Shown here: positions 1 through 11,600 of the stretch, piece after piece
Layout of the letters: the number at the start of each line of letters is the position of its first letter
How positions within the stretch are numbered: the stretch's first letter is position 1
Source: Isoetes taiwanensis
Lineage: Eukaryota > Streptophyta > Lycopodiopsida > Isoetales > Isoetaceae
Reading direction: 5' to 3'
DNA length: 64,000 nt
Assembly (NCBI GenBank): GCA_021234155.1
Contig: JAJEKV010000059.1
Coordinates: forward strand, 8,996,779-9,060,778
The notes under the pieces: model-generated
The model's database searches: none
What the model was told of the DNA's origin: nothing
What the model saw: the letters and a program-made list of their open reading frames with translations, nothing else
Program-made: the position numbers and the translations under genes

Positions 1-17
1 TTGGTTCTTTATTGCAG

Positions 18-239
18 AGAAATGGGGTGCTTTGGAATGGATAGGAGCATTGTTTATTTTGGGTACATGTAAGTTGTATGTACATTATACCTCCGTATTG
101 TTCATTTATTTTCGTTTCAGGTGGAAGCCTATCAATGCAGTTGTTTTCAGATGCTGAAGTGGAAAAGGCTGGTTCACCTTTGCCTATTTCTCTAAAACAA
201 AAGGAAGGTTTTGAAAACCCAACACTAGAGATTCAGTAA
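18..239 (+). CDS. 3' end of an EamA/DMT-family transporter gene (last two exons)
   Basis: Two exons can be read. Exon 1 follows an acceptor TTTATTGCAG and runs from about 18 to 62, giving KWGALEWIGALFILG. Exon 2 starts at 121 after TTTCGTTTCAG and reads GGSLSMQLFSDAEVEKAG onward to a TAA at 237-239. Joined at a GTACAT donor (63) they give ...GALFILGGSLSMQLF, the pattern of the last membrane helix of plant plastid-type EamA (drug/metabolite) transporters, followed by a short hydrophilic tail. A better-looking donor five bases downstream (AT|GTAAGT) would put TC in the join. The family exports small metabolites across membranes; the substrate cannot be inferred. The rest of the gene lies left of the window. 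The family call rests on about 25 residues. Confidence 0.6.
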
Positions 240-1860
240 TACAATACTTGAAAGAAGGCTAAGCAATAATTCTAATGGTAGGCATGTTCTAAGTGACGGT
301 GTTAAGCATATGGAAAAAGATATAATGAGCTAATTTCTTTCATTTTTATATATGGGGAAACAATCTAATAACCTTCCTTTGAGAAATTCATGTACTTCAG
401 CTTCCATATTCCATCCACAAGCTAACATGGATGCAAGTTCCAAAATCACAGGGACATTTAAGATTTGACTGTTTTTAGTTGAGGCAAGTGGTGATAATCA
501 CTGAATTGCTTATTTTGGGATTTGTATGCTTATCTCCTTCTGTGTAACAGGCAATGTTAAGGCAAGTGTAAAGTAGGTAGGGAGTGGAGGATGGCAGCGA
601 ATTGTTGCAAGCATTTTGACTTGTTAGATGGTTTATCATTGTTTTGTGTGTGCTTCAATGTGTTTTATCTTGTTGGATTTAGTTGCCTCCTTATATATCA
701 TAATGCAAAAATAGGTCTGTGGTGGTTGTCACCAAACACTTTACCGACTTAGAGACAGTGTGCATACTAAAATAGGCCTGACATGTGGTGGTAGATTGGA
801 ATGTTCTCTCACTTTTGTCTTTAGACACCACTGCTCTCTTCTGCCCTGCGCTATCTTTGAAATGTGTTCAGGTACCATGTTGGCCAGGCTTTGTGGAGGT
901 TCTCCATGAAGTGCTGGTCATTTGTGCTTGGTTCATCTTGCCTCTGTGTTGGCTTTTTGTATGCATTGGCTAGCTGGAGATACTTATAATTCTATCCTTA
1001 ATGTTGGAACTGGAATCACTGTGATTCCAACTCTGGATTTACCCAAAGACTGTGCGGTAAATGTTTTGATCCTGATCCTGATCTGCTCCTATATGGCATG
1101 CCATTTCGATTTGCATGGAATGGAGCAGAACCAAATCTGGGAGAGGATCAATAGATTAATAAGATACCGTAGGGGTCTATCTATGTTGGACTACAGCAAT
1201 GCAAAAGAGGGTAGAATAGTAGAGTTATTGGATTTACATAATGAGTTCAATGATTCGAAATGGTCAAGGAAACTAAGGCAATTTTGAATTCTTCCTTTTT
1301 AAATAGAACTCTATAGAAAAAGCTGCTAATTCAAGTTGACAAATGCACTTGTGCTGCCTATTGTAGGAAAGATTGAACTTGACTTGTCTAAATGGAACTC
1401 CATATGAAAATGTTTGCTATTAATTTTGACGTAATCAATCCGAGGATGAGTTAACCACGTGAATTTGCTTTTAACACTCCTTGATTATTTACTTAAAATT
1501 ATACACATTAGCAATGACTAATTATCCTTGTGTTCCCAAGTTTAAAAATTCTCTTTGGCAAGATCATCTCGTTTCATTTTGTTATTGGACGATATGAATA
1601 TTATGTGTGTTTGCATTGGCAAAGTCTAGTGATTTGTGAATGGATGTTGAAGATTGTCTTGATACTTTTCCAATACATCTAGGTGGTGCTAGTAACATGA
1701 AATTCAGAAGTTACAGTCTGCTTTATAAGACATGTGGTCTCAAATCAACTGATTAAGTTGTCTTAAGAGTTCATAATAGTTTCTATATTATTTTGGGAGG
1801 ACAAAAACATCTCAAATGAAATGCATGCTTCTTCCATTGAAGGATCCTAACTGTTTGGCT
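240..1860. other. 3' flank, no supported gene
   Basis: AT-rich sequence downstream of the transporter stop, presumably 3' UTR and then intergenic DNA. One open frame at 922-1287 (+, 121 codons) has a plausible-looking charged C-terminal half, but I see no motif, splice context or relative that supports it as a gene. Confidence 0.4.
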
Positions 1861-1866
1861 TAGACT

Positions 1867-1956
1867 TGAAAAAAATATAAAAGGAAAGACAAAAAAACCT
1901 CGACTTTAAGCTTGAAAAAAATAAAAGGAAAAACAAAAAAAAACCTCGACTTTAAG
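1867..1956. repeat. Imperfect tandem duplication, ~45-bp unit, twice
   Basis: Two adjacent copies of a unit containing TTGAAAAAAATA...AAAGGAAA...CCTCGACTTTAAG. They differ by a few A-run length changes. Confidence 0.7.
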
Positions 1957-1959
1957 TTA

Positions 1960-3791
1960 AAAAGCTACCATGGGTGATAAGATCTGCACTTTTTGAATTT
2001 GATTAAAGCTTTGAATGATTGTGCAAGTAATAAAAGACCGTGTCTTCATTCAATGACTCTTTTATGGAATCGTATTGTTGCATCAAATTGTTAGAGGATG
2101 CTTCTCTAAAGGATGCTTCTCTAAATGACTCAAACGATCCATTTTGAAGTGCTCCAAATAGGTGTGTGTAAAGATTAGGTAGATTGAGTCAAAATTTTTG
2201 CAACATCATTTGTTCATTTGCTTTGATTTTCAAATATTTTCAAACATTTCAAGTCTCACATCTCCAGGCCTTGTGCCACGTGCAACTTAAATTGGCTTTA
2301 GGTTCATTGATCAATCACATGCATTAGGACTGCACAAGTAAGGAATCCTTGAAATCTTAGTCCAATGAACAGTATATTACCATACACAAAGGTCTCATTG
2401 ACTAGTCACATGCATTATGATTGCACAAGTAAGGAATCTTTGAAATCTAGATTAAACCCATGAGCATTGTCCTACAAACAGAGATTTCAACCTATAAATT
2501 GTTATGTTACCAAAATACAGATGCAATCCTAAACAAGCAGTTAAATGATTGTAGAATCAAATGAAACTAAAAGACTGGTGCTTTGACACCATTTTTCTCG
2601 CGCAGTTTTAAACAATTCAAATGCCATGCTTATGGCTTTTAAAACAATAAATCTACTAGATGATTTTCTTAGAATAATGTTTACGACAAATCCACACCCT
2701 TCCTTTTAAGCTAAATGCAGGAAGCAAAGGTTTTCTTGCAAAGAACTTCAACTTTACCATGGTAAAAAATTGATTATTACATCTAACAAATGTGGGAGCC
2801 TTGAAGTCTCAGAGTGTAATGTCTATAGGAATCTTTATAGATCCTGAAGAAATGTAAATAGGCATAAAGGAATTTTGAGGAATGCCATAGGATCTTTAGG
2901 ATATCTAAGGCATTTCTAAAGAAATATTATGAAACCCATGTGATGTGAATCCGTGAAATTGACCATCTCCAGTCCATGGTTTTCCTAGGCTCTAAAGGAA
3001 TCTTAACAATCTTTATCAACTGAAGTTACTTTGATTCAATACATCATGTGGTGCGATACAGTAATGGCACAGAAGCTTGAGAGAGAACCTAAGAAATTGA
3101 AAGAAAATCTAAGGGTAGTTTGAGAGAATGTAGGGGATAGGGGCAATCAAGTTGCTATTAAAAAGAGATTATGTTGCGGTGGCAAGGCTTATTTTCTGTG
3201 TTATTGCATTGCAACTGTTTTTGAAGCATCCTCATAGGAAAATAAATAGTTCTTGAAAATTTCATAATTAGCCTTGCCCACCATGGTGAGCATGACTTCT
3301 CCAATGCAAACTTTGACTTCTTGAATTCTAGCAAGTAGTTAATGTAATGATCACCACATTCCATGCTAAAATCTCCATACACCCTTTTACTTTAAATTCA
3401 AATTTAACTCAATTCTTTACCGAGAAGTTTTAATAAACAATAGTGAGCTATTGTTACTAGTTCAACGTCATCAATTTGCATCCAGCTTTGTGACAAGATA
3501 GGTTCTGCTAAGCTTTCTTACATATGCTGAGCTAGACAAGCCTAGAAACAAATTTAGATATTGAAATGTGATTGGAGAAGGCACCTTTGGACCACGATTG
3601 AGCTATGCCTTTGGGCATATAGTGTCCAAGATTGGCTATCTAGTGATTTTTCTGAACAATGCCTTATAAGATGTTCTTTTTTAGCTAATGTTAGTCCTTT
3701 ACCTTTGTACCATTATAATGTTAGTTTTAGGGTGAGAATTCCCAGATGTTCATGAACCATAGTTTGTAGACCCATTGATAGTACAAAAACT
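1960..3791. repeat. Left arm of an old foldback element
   Basis: Parts of this stretch reappear in inverted orientation at 26,541-27,650. The piece with GCTTCTCTAAATGACTCAAA (about 2,112-2,135) matches, inverted, GAGTCATTTAGAGAAGC near 27,572. The piece around 2,500-2,720 (GTGCTTTGACACCATTTTT) matches, inverted, 27,240-27,430. Near the centre lie degenerate GGAATCTTTA-type repeats (2,820-2,930), as in the larger foldback at 47.5-52.0 kb. The arm ends in ATAGTACAAAAACTTG and then a (TA)n tract, mirrored on the other side by (TA)n-CAAGTCTTTATACTATG. The arms are well diverged, so the element is old. Confidence 0.6.
2305..2450. repeat. Tandem duplication, ~89-bp spacing
   Basis: CACATGCATTA-G-(A/T)TGCACAAGTAAGGAATC occurs near 2,317 and again near 2,406 with similar flanks, within the foldback arm. 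Confidence 0.65.
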
Positions 3792-3793
3792 TG

Positions 3794-3825
<32 letters not shown>

Positions 3826-3834
3826 TATATATAT
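3792..3834. repeat. (TA)n tract at the junction of foldback arm and family A array
   Basis: A TA dinucleotide run broken by one AAA, lying between the foldback arm (ending ACTTG) and the first family A pLTR (starting CCAAACGAG). The same TA-tract plus CCAAACGAG junction recurs at every internal unit boundary. Confidence 0.85.
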
Positions 3835-6448
3835 CCAAACGAGTTTGTCAAGTCTTAAGGTTGATGTGCTCACTTTTGGAAAAAGGGAACATAAAAATTG
3901 GGCAAGGGAACCACTTCTAAAAATTGGGCAGTGGAGCCGCTTCTAAAAATTGGCAATGAAGCCACTTCTATAATGAGGTTGCTAAGGTTTAATGACCAAT
4001 TACAGGGCTTGTGCAAGCATCTTTTGGGCCAAGGTGAAATTACAGCACTACCTTCGTGATTTCTGAAGGCTACGTCTACAGGAAGTTGGAATATGTGTGC
4101 CCTGATGTAAACGAACCAAATGTACAAGTTGGTGGAACCATATGACTTGTGAGTGGTTTTTATTTATGGTATGCCTAGCTGTCACCGCAATCGGAGATAT
4201 CGTATTCATGATGTATTTATTGCCCCGGATAATACCATTGGGAGTCACGAATAATGCATGCACTTAGACGGTGCGGCAGACATGCAATTTGTAAGCAATT
4301 TGTGGATATTCCCATAAATGGTAAATGGAGAGCACCAAACAGAGTTCTCAAGGTAATGGCTCAAGGGGTTGACCTTCATGTGCACATGAGCATACTGGGG
4401 TAAGGTGAGATTACACTGGTGGCAAAGCATAAAAACCTTGTGGCACTAGATAAATTATCTACGAAATATGACCCGGCATTGTGGAGTAAGCTTTGGCAAT
4501 TTGGTAAGTGCCACAAAACATGGTAAACGTTTTGGCAATCTAAAACCATGGAAATTGCTCGAACATTTGCAAAATAGAGAAATTGTGATTGATTTGGGCT
4601 TGTCAACGAATTGCAGGTGGTGCAACATCTTAAATATGACCTTGAAATATCCTATGTGGATTGTCCCAGTAGCACATGAAGTGTAAATTTGAAAAAAATA
4701 CTAACAAACGGGGGCATTTTTATTGTTATGACAAGGTATTGGAAAAGCAAGGGGCAAGCAATATGTGACGTGTTCATTCAAGCTAAGGATTTGATTTATT
4801 CTACTTTTTGCAAGGTCATTTATGGCAGAAAATGTTAAGGTGAAAAATAAGAAGGGCCTCACTTTGAGAAAGCACATGCAACCTTCGTAGTGCATGCTTG
4901 CCACTTGGCATTCAAATGATTTAATGAGTTTGCATGCCTTTCTTACTAACCTTTATTTTACATCTAGTAATGCACTTTCATGGGCATCGTAAGAAGGCAT
5001 TGTGGGCTTTTTGCTTTGTCCTAAAGGACGCATGAAAAGGCACAAAAAAGCGGGATATTTCAGAAAGTGGAGCTACAAGCGGACATGTCATGGTAATGGC
5101 TCAAGAGGCTAATATGGAGACGTATGCAATTTTTATCAAGGTAACAAAAATTGACAAGGTAATAAATAATGGTCAAAAAATTATATGAGATTAGGGTAAA
5201 CTAGTTCATTACGTGATGCCCCGACTAAGGGGAAAGGCATGTCTTGGGATTGCTACCAAATGGGGTTACGGCATTTCACCTTTCGAGGACTGATCTCAGT
5301 CCGCGATGTTGCATCTTTGGCGATCATGGCATTATGTGCACCATGATCAAGACTGTATAGCCGATCTAGGGTGGAAGATGCTCTTTCCATTAGAGCAAGC
5401 ATTCAAACCAATACAGGTCTAGCAGAATCTTCTGAACCAGAGGAGCAAACCATGAACAATGACGAGGAGATCAATGCTAGAATGGCTCCATCCTAACCAG
5501 GTTCTTTGCTTGGGATTCTCTTGTGGCATTTTGAACTCATGGTTTTTATAAGTTTATGACTTAGAGGCTTTGTCTCGATCTTTGCAACATAAATTAAATC
5601 TAGAAAGATCCTTAGCATGGCTTGTCTCGCATAGTAATCGATAGAATCATCGTGCTTTTTTAGTTTTTACGGAGCTCGCACGTTTTTTCTTAGAAAAGCC
5701 CTACTCAAGAGCTGTTTAGGATCTAAACGACAGTGTACCAGGATAAAAGAATGGAAGCTGACCTCAAGATCTGCTGGATTTGTCCTTATTTGCAGGCCTG
5801 GGAATGTGTAACTTGCATCTTGCTCCCTATCCATTATTTTTAGAATGGATTTAATAGTAGAATTGAATGAGTGATGTGAATACATGAGGGGTATTAACAT
5901 CTGAATGTAAAAGGCTGACAGGAATAGTAGAATAATATGGTAGCCTTGATTGTGGAATTTAATATTTAACATCGATGTGGTCTGAGAACCGAGGCTAATC
6001 TTGAGACTTTATTATGGATATGTAATCTCACCTCCTATCTTGATGTATTTGAAACGACCTCTCCCGAGGTTTATTATTCTTTGAGAGGAGATCTTTGCTT
6101 TGCCACAGATTACATAGGCTCCACTTAAGCATGGAACATAAAAATACAGAATAATCTAATATTGAATTTGGTTTTGCAGCCCACTTTTATTACGAGCTTT
6201 TGCATATCTGATGTTGGACTGTGGCCTTGCCTATATGTTGCTTTATCATTTGACTCAACGGTTTGGAGAAACAAAGAGCATGTCATGGCAACCCTCTTGC
6301 AAAAGCCAATGGTTTAACTTAGCATTTGAATTTAATGGCACATAATTATGGAACGGTTTTGAAACCGACACAATGTTTGTTATTTGAGCTCTTAAATAAT
6401 GTTTGGTAAAAGGCGATAAGCGAGTAAAGTTATAACACTGCCAGGGTT

Positions 6449-6503
6449 CCTTTCTAGTTTACCCTTCTCAGGCTAACTCTAGACTGATTGACTGCAGGTA
6501 ACC
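6449..6503 (+). promoter_or_regulatory. Conserved intron 3' end in family A pLTR (branch point and acceptor)
   Basis: TTACCCTT, then CAGGCTAAC (plant-like CTAAC branch point), then about 25 nt to GACTGCAG|GTAACC. The same module occurs in families B (41,332-41,388; 33,572-33,628) and C (45,975-46,026; 53,902-53,953), whose flanks are otherwise unalike. Other family A copies lie near 11,273, 16,082, 20,888, 25,703 and, inverted, 44,635-44,690. Confidence 0.6.
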
Positions 6504-7110
6504 AACTTTACTCTTCCAAATATGCTCGTATTTGGATTTGGATGAAGTCTTGAACAATGAAGAAAATATTTCTACTACAAGATCTGAGGAATTTCGCCTA
6601 TTATGGTTTGAATTATGCTTTCATTGATTCTGGTAAGTGCATTAGCAGAGCACATGGATAAATATCTTGTAACATGTGTCAAATTTTGACGATTTCTAAA
6701 CTGGATATGAACATCTGAGGTAATTCTATGGATTTGAAATAATGGTATTTTTGTTATCCTGCTATGTTCTGCTAGTATGTTTAATGGAAAAAAGAATATT
6801 TGGAATTCATTTGAGCGATTTGTTTATGGTAGTGCAGATTTAATAATCAATATAGAACATCTGACACGAGTTTTTCGAGAAAAATATATCCAGGTGTACA
6901 ATTATGCTTACATTTGAGCACCTGGCCCGACATGCAAATATTTGAAGAGTTAAATGCTTAAGAATGTATTAAATCTAAATCTGTGATGTATTAGAAATTC
7001 AAGTTACACCGAATTGGTGAATATTTGCATGGGCATGCTTATGGATTATGATCATGAACCGACATGAAATAGGTTTTTGCATGTCTTAAAGTCGTAAAGA
7101 TTTAAGATAT

Positions 7111-7282
7111 TGGTTCCTAAGGCTCCCCTAGTTTGACTAGGGACGATAAGTTCTCTTTGGCTTTAAGCTTTATGTTTAAGGCCAAGGGGAATGGTCTGCA
7201 TGCGTTACGGGAGCGGAAAGGCTTCGGATATATTCATTGACTTGAGTTTATTGGTTTAACCAATTTGAGCCTTAGGAACCAA
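7111..7282 (+). repeat. Multi-hairpin structure at the family A pLTR 3' end
   Basis: TTGGTTCCTAAGGCTC at 7,111-7,126 is exactly complementary to GAGCCTTAGGAACCAA at 7,267-7,282. Inside lie three smaller hairpins: CCCTAG-TTTGA-CTAGGG, a stem of GGCTTTAA with TTTAAGGCC, and (clearest in unit 2) CGTTC-TGG-GAACG. The outer stem spans the pLTR/internal boundary at 7,226. The layout repeats in every unit. A structured RNA is plausible; I do not find a canonical hammerhead core. Confidence 0.5.
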
Positions 7283-7585
7283 GGTGGATTGTTTTTCTTG
7301 TCTTAAATAGCATTTTATATGCGTTTACATATCATTCCCGATTCCGGAAGTTCTAACGTTTTCTGAATTTTAGGAGGGAATACAACGTAAATGAGGAAAT
7401 CTCTCAAATTCACGAAATGGAGAGTACTCGACTTGCAAATAAGGAATCTTGAGTGATACATAGACCTTGTTGCTTTGGGGCAAACCAACAAACGCGTCAA
7501 TCATGGCAGATTAATGGAGCGGTTACCCACCGGGTGGTTTTTACATACAAACAAGGTACTCACGGTTACATATTCAAGACACAAA

Positions 7586-7697
7586 CTTGCTTTGCAAGCA
7601 TTAGCCCCTTGGGCAAAAGCGGCTATTATGCCTTTACTTGAAACTTGCTTTGCAAGCAATAGCCCTTGGGCAAAAGCGGCTATTATGCCTTTACTTC
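7586..7697 (+). repeat. 57-bp hairpin-forming tandem repeat, two copies, third copy downstream
   Basis: Each copy holds the palindrome CTTGC-TTT-GCAAG, then TAGCC ... GGCTA, then TTATGCCTTTACTT. Two copies are adjacent here and a third lies at about 8,113-8,175. The same 2+1 layout is in the internal segment of units 2-4. Confidence 0.7.
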
Positions 7698-8541
7698 AGG
7701 GCCTTGCCCCAATACTTGTCCCAACTGTAACAGGTTGATCGTGCATTTATTGGTCCATTTCATGGCATTGCTGCGAGAAATCTGCAACAGCTAATACATG
7801 GCACTTGAGGTGGCACAACGTACATGGCAATTGAGGAGGATACCTTTCCAGGCCTGAGCTTTGACACTACAACCATCATTAGAATCCGCAAAACTTTCAA
7901 AACTCACAGGTAATCTCAAATTTTCTGCTATTAATGGAGCATTACCCATTAACGTGATCATTTGAGACACACAAATAAGGTATCCCTTACTATGGTTGTT
8001 ATGCATCAACTTGCTTAATATTCAGTGTCTTTTTTAAAGTTACTGCCTTGCAAGAGATCTGCTAATGTGGTACATAGTTATTCTTCTTACGAATTAACTA
8101 TGATTCGAAACCTCAACTTGCTTTGCAAGTGTTAGCCCCTTGGGCAAAACTGGCTATTATGCCTTTACTTCAGGGCCTTGCACCGATATTTTTCCCAACT
8201 GTAACAGGGTGATCATTTATTCTACTCATCAATTCCATGGCATCTACTGGAGATAACATTATGATAAAGGGATAAACTACCGTTCATCTCCAAATATGTG
8301 CTAGTTGATGCATCTTGACCCTAGCATTGGTCAAACAACTTCTTTTTTATCCCGGATCCATGAGTAAAGACATTCATAAACAAAGGCTTTGATGAGGGAC
8401 ATTTAAGGCCGCGATTAATACGAGAACCTTTTCACAAGATTGAGCTTCAGGATAGCTATCACTATTAGGGCACTCAAATTATCTGAGGTATGACTAAATT
8501 TTTTTCATTACGTATTTGCAATAAATGATAGTGGGCAGGGG

Positions 8542-8620
8542 GGGTCCTTATGTAGAATAGGGACCCTCCCCTCCCTTTTCTACATATAGACCAGCTCATG
8601 CCTTCCGGTTGGAGGTAGGG
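8542..8620 (+). promoter_or_regulatory. Family A internal 3'-end module (hairpin plus CCGGTTGGAGGTAGGG)
   Basis: A 9-bp hairpin (GGGTCCTTA / TAGGGACCC, one G-T pair, 8,542-8,566), then TCTACATATAG, then CCGGTTGGAGGTAGGG at 8,605-8,620, then (TA)n. It is shared with family B (36,015-36,099) and in part with family C (52,034-52,049). Copies end the other units near 13,441, 18,258 and 23,056. Confidence 0.6.
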
Positions 8621-8654
8621 CATTTTTTATATATATATATAAATATATATATAT

Positions 8655-11600
8655 CCAAACGAGTTTGTCAAGTCTTAAGGTTGATGTGCTCACTTTTGGA
8701 AAAAGGGAACATAAAAATTGGGCAAGGAACCACTTCTAAAAATTGGGCGTGGAGCCGCTTCTAAAATTGGCAATGAAGCCACTTCTATAATGAGGTTGCT
8801 AAGGTTTAATGACCAATTACAGGGCTTGTGCAAGCATCTTGGGCCAAGGTGAAATTACACACTACCTTACGTGATTTCAAGGCTACGTCTACGAGGAAGT
8901 TGGAATATGTGTGCCACGATGTAAGCGAACCAAATGTACAAGTTGGTGGAACCATATGACTTGTGAGTGGTTTTTTTATTTATGGTATGCCTAGCTTTGT
9001 CACCGCACAATCGGAGATATCGTTATTCATGATGTATTTATTGCCCGGATAATACCATTGGGGAGTCACGAATAATGCATGCACTTAGGCGGTCGCGGCG
9101 GACATGCAATTTGTAAGCAATTTGTGGATATTCCCATAAATGGTAAATGGAGAGCACCAAACGAGTTCTCAAGGTAATGGCTCAAGGGGTTGACCTTCAT
9201 GTGCACATGAGCATCTTGGGGGTAAGGTGAGATTACACCGGTGGCAAAGCATAAAACCTTGTGGCACTAGATAAATTATCTCTGAAATATGACCAGCATT
9301 GTGGAGTAAGCTTTGGCAATTTGGTAAGTGCCACAAAACATGGTAAACGTTTTGGCAATCTAAAACCATGGAAATTGCTCGAACATTTGCAAAATAGAGA
9401 AATTGTGATTGATTTGGGCTTGTCAACAATGCGGGTGGTGCAACATCTTAAATATGACCTTGAAATATCCTATGTGGATTGTCCCAAAGAGCACATGAAG
9501 TGTAAATTTGAAAAAAATACTAACAAACAGGGCATTTTTTATTGTTATGACAAGGTATTGGAAAAGCAAGGGGCAAGCAATATGTGACGTGTTCATTCAA
9601 GCTAAGGATTTGATTTATTCTACTTTTTGCAAGGTCATTTATGGCAGAAAATGTTAAGGTGAAAAATAAGAAGGGCCTCACTTTGAGAAAGCACATGCAA
9701 CCTTCGTAGTGCATGCTTGCCACTTGGCATTCAAATGATTTAATGAGTTTGCATGCCTTTCTTACTAACCTTTATTTTACATCTAGTAATGCACTTTCAT
9801 GGGCATCGTAAGAAGGCATTGTGGGCTTTTTGCTTTGTCCTAAAGGGCATGAAAGGCACAAAAAGCGGGGATATTTCGAGAAAGTGGAGCTACAAGCGGA
9901 CATGTCATGGTAATGGCTCAAGAGGCTAATATGGAGACGTATGCAATTTTTATCAAGGTAACAAAATTGACAAGGTAATAAATAATGGTCAAAAATTATA
10001 TGAGATTAGGGTAAACTAGTTCATTACGTGACAGCCACGACTAAGGGAAAGCTGTGCCGGATTGCTACCAAATGGGGTTACGGCATTTCACGCTCACGAG
10101 GACTGATCACGGTCCGCGATGTTGCCTTGGCGATCATGGCATTATGTGCACCATGATCAAGGCGTATAGCCGATCTAGGGTGGAAGATGCTCTTTCCATT
10201 AGAGCAAGCATTCAAACCAATACGAGGTCTAGCGAGAATCTTACGAACCGGAGGAGCAAACCATGAACAATGACGAGGGAGATCAATGCTAGAATGGCTC
10301 CATCCTAACCGGGTTCTTTGCTTGGGATTCTCTTTGGGCATTTTGAACTCATGGTTTTTATAAGTTTATGACTTAGAGGCTTTGTCTCGATCTTTGCAAC
10401 ATAAATTAAATCTAGAAAGATCCTTAGCATGGCTTGTCTCGCATAGTAATCTGATAGAATCATCGTGCTTTTAGTTTTCGGAGCTCTGCGTTTTTTTTTA
10501 GAAAAGCCCTACTCAAAGAGCTTTTAGGATCTAAAAACGGCGGTGTACCAGGATAAAAGAATGGAAGCTGACCTCAAGATCTGCTTTGGATTTGTCCTTA
10601 TTTGCAGGGCACAGGGAATGTGTAACTTGCATCTTGCTCCCTATCCATTATTTTTAGAATGGATTTAATAGTAGAATTGAATGAGTGATGTGAATACATG
10701 AGGGGTATTAACATCCCGAATGTAAAAGGCGACAGGGAATAGTAGAATAATATGGTAGCCTTGATTGTGGAATTTAATATTTAACATCGATGGCAGGTCT
10801 ACGAGAACCGGGCTAATCTTGAGACTTTATTATGGATATGTAATCTCACCTCCTATCTTGATGTATTTGAAGCGACCTCTCCTGAGGTTTATTATGCGAG
10901 AGGAGATCTTTGCTTCTGATTACATAGGCTCCACTTAAGCATGGAACATAAAAATACAGTGAGAATAATCTAATATTGAATTTGGTTTTGCAGCCCACTT
11001 TTATTACGAGCTTTTGCATAATACTGATGTTGGAATTTGTGGGCCTTGCCTATATGTTGCTTTATCATTTGACTCAACAGGCTGGGAGAAACAAGAGCAT
11101 GTCATGGCAACCCTCTTGCAAAAGCCAATGGTTTAACTTAGCATTTGAATTTAAGCTGCTTTGCATAATTATGGAGCGGTTTTGAAACCGACACAATGTT
11201 TGTTATTTGAGCTCTTAAATAATGTTTGGTAAAGGCGATAAAAGTAGAGTAAAGTTATAGCTTACACATCGGTTCCTTTCTAGTTTACCCTTCTCGGGCT
11301 AACTCTAGGCCCGATTGGTTGCGAGTAACCAACTTTACTCTTCCAAATATGCTTCGTATTTGGATTTGGATGAAGTCTTGAACAATGAAGAAAATATTTC
11401 TACTACAAGATCGAGGAATTTAGCCTATTATGGTTTGAATTATGCTTTCATTGATTACGGTAAGTGCATTAGCGAGCACATGGATAAATATCTTGTAACA
11501 TGTGTCAAATTTTGGCGATTTCTAAACCGGATATGAACATCCGAGGTAATTCTATGGATTTGAAATAATGGTAATTTGTTATCCTGGCATGTCTCATTAG

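Larger units (their letters stand above)
3835..8654 (+). repeat. Family A unit 1 (pLTR 3,835-7,226, internal 7,227-8,654)
   Basis: First full unit. Together with unit 3 it is the cleaner version of the sequence: it keeps CAG/CTG at most places where units 2, 4 and 5 are garbled, for example around 6,466-6,500. No intact long ORF. Confidence 0.75.

Noticed and set aside
922-1287. 121-codon ORF after the transporter as a gene
   Set aside because: No motif, no clear start context, and no splice partner; kept only as an open frame.
4376-9429. Minus-strand ORFs in the array (such as 9,169-9,429 and 5,667-5,972)
   Set aside because: They recur only because the DNA repeats; they overlap the better plus-strand frame or are hydrophobic by-products, and the element's sense strand is plus.
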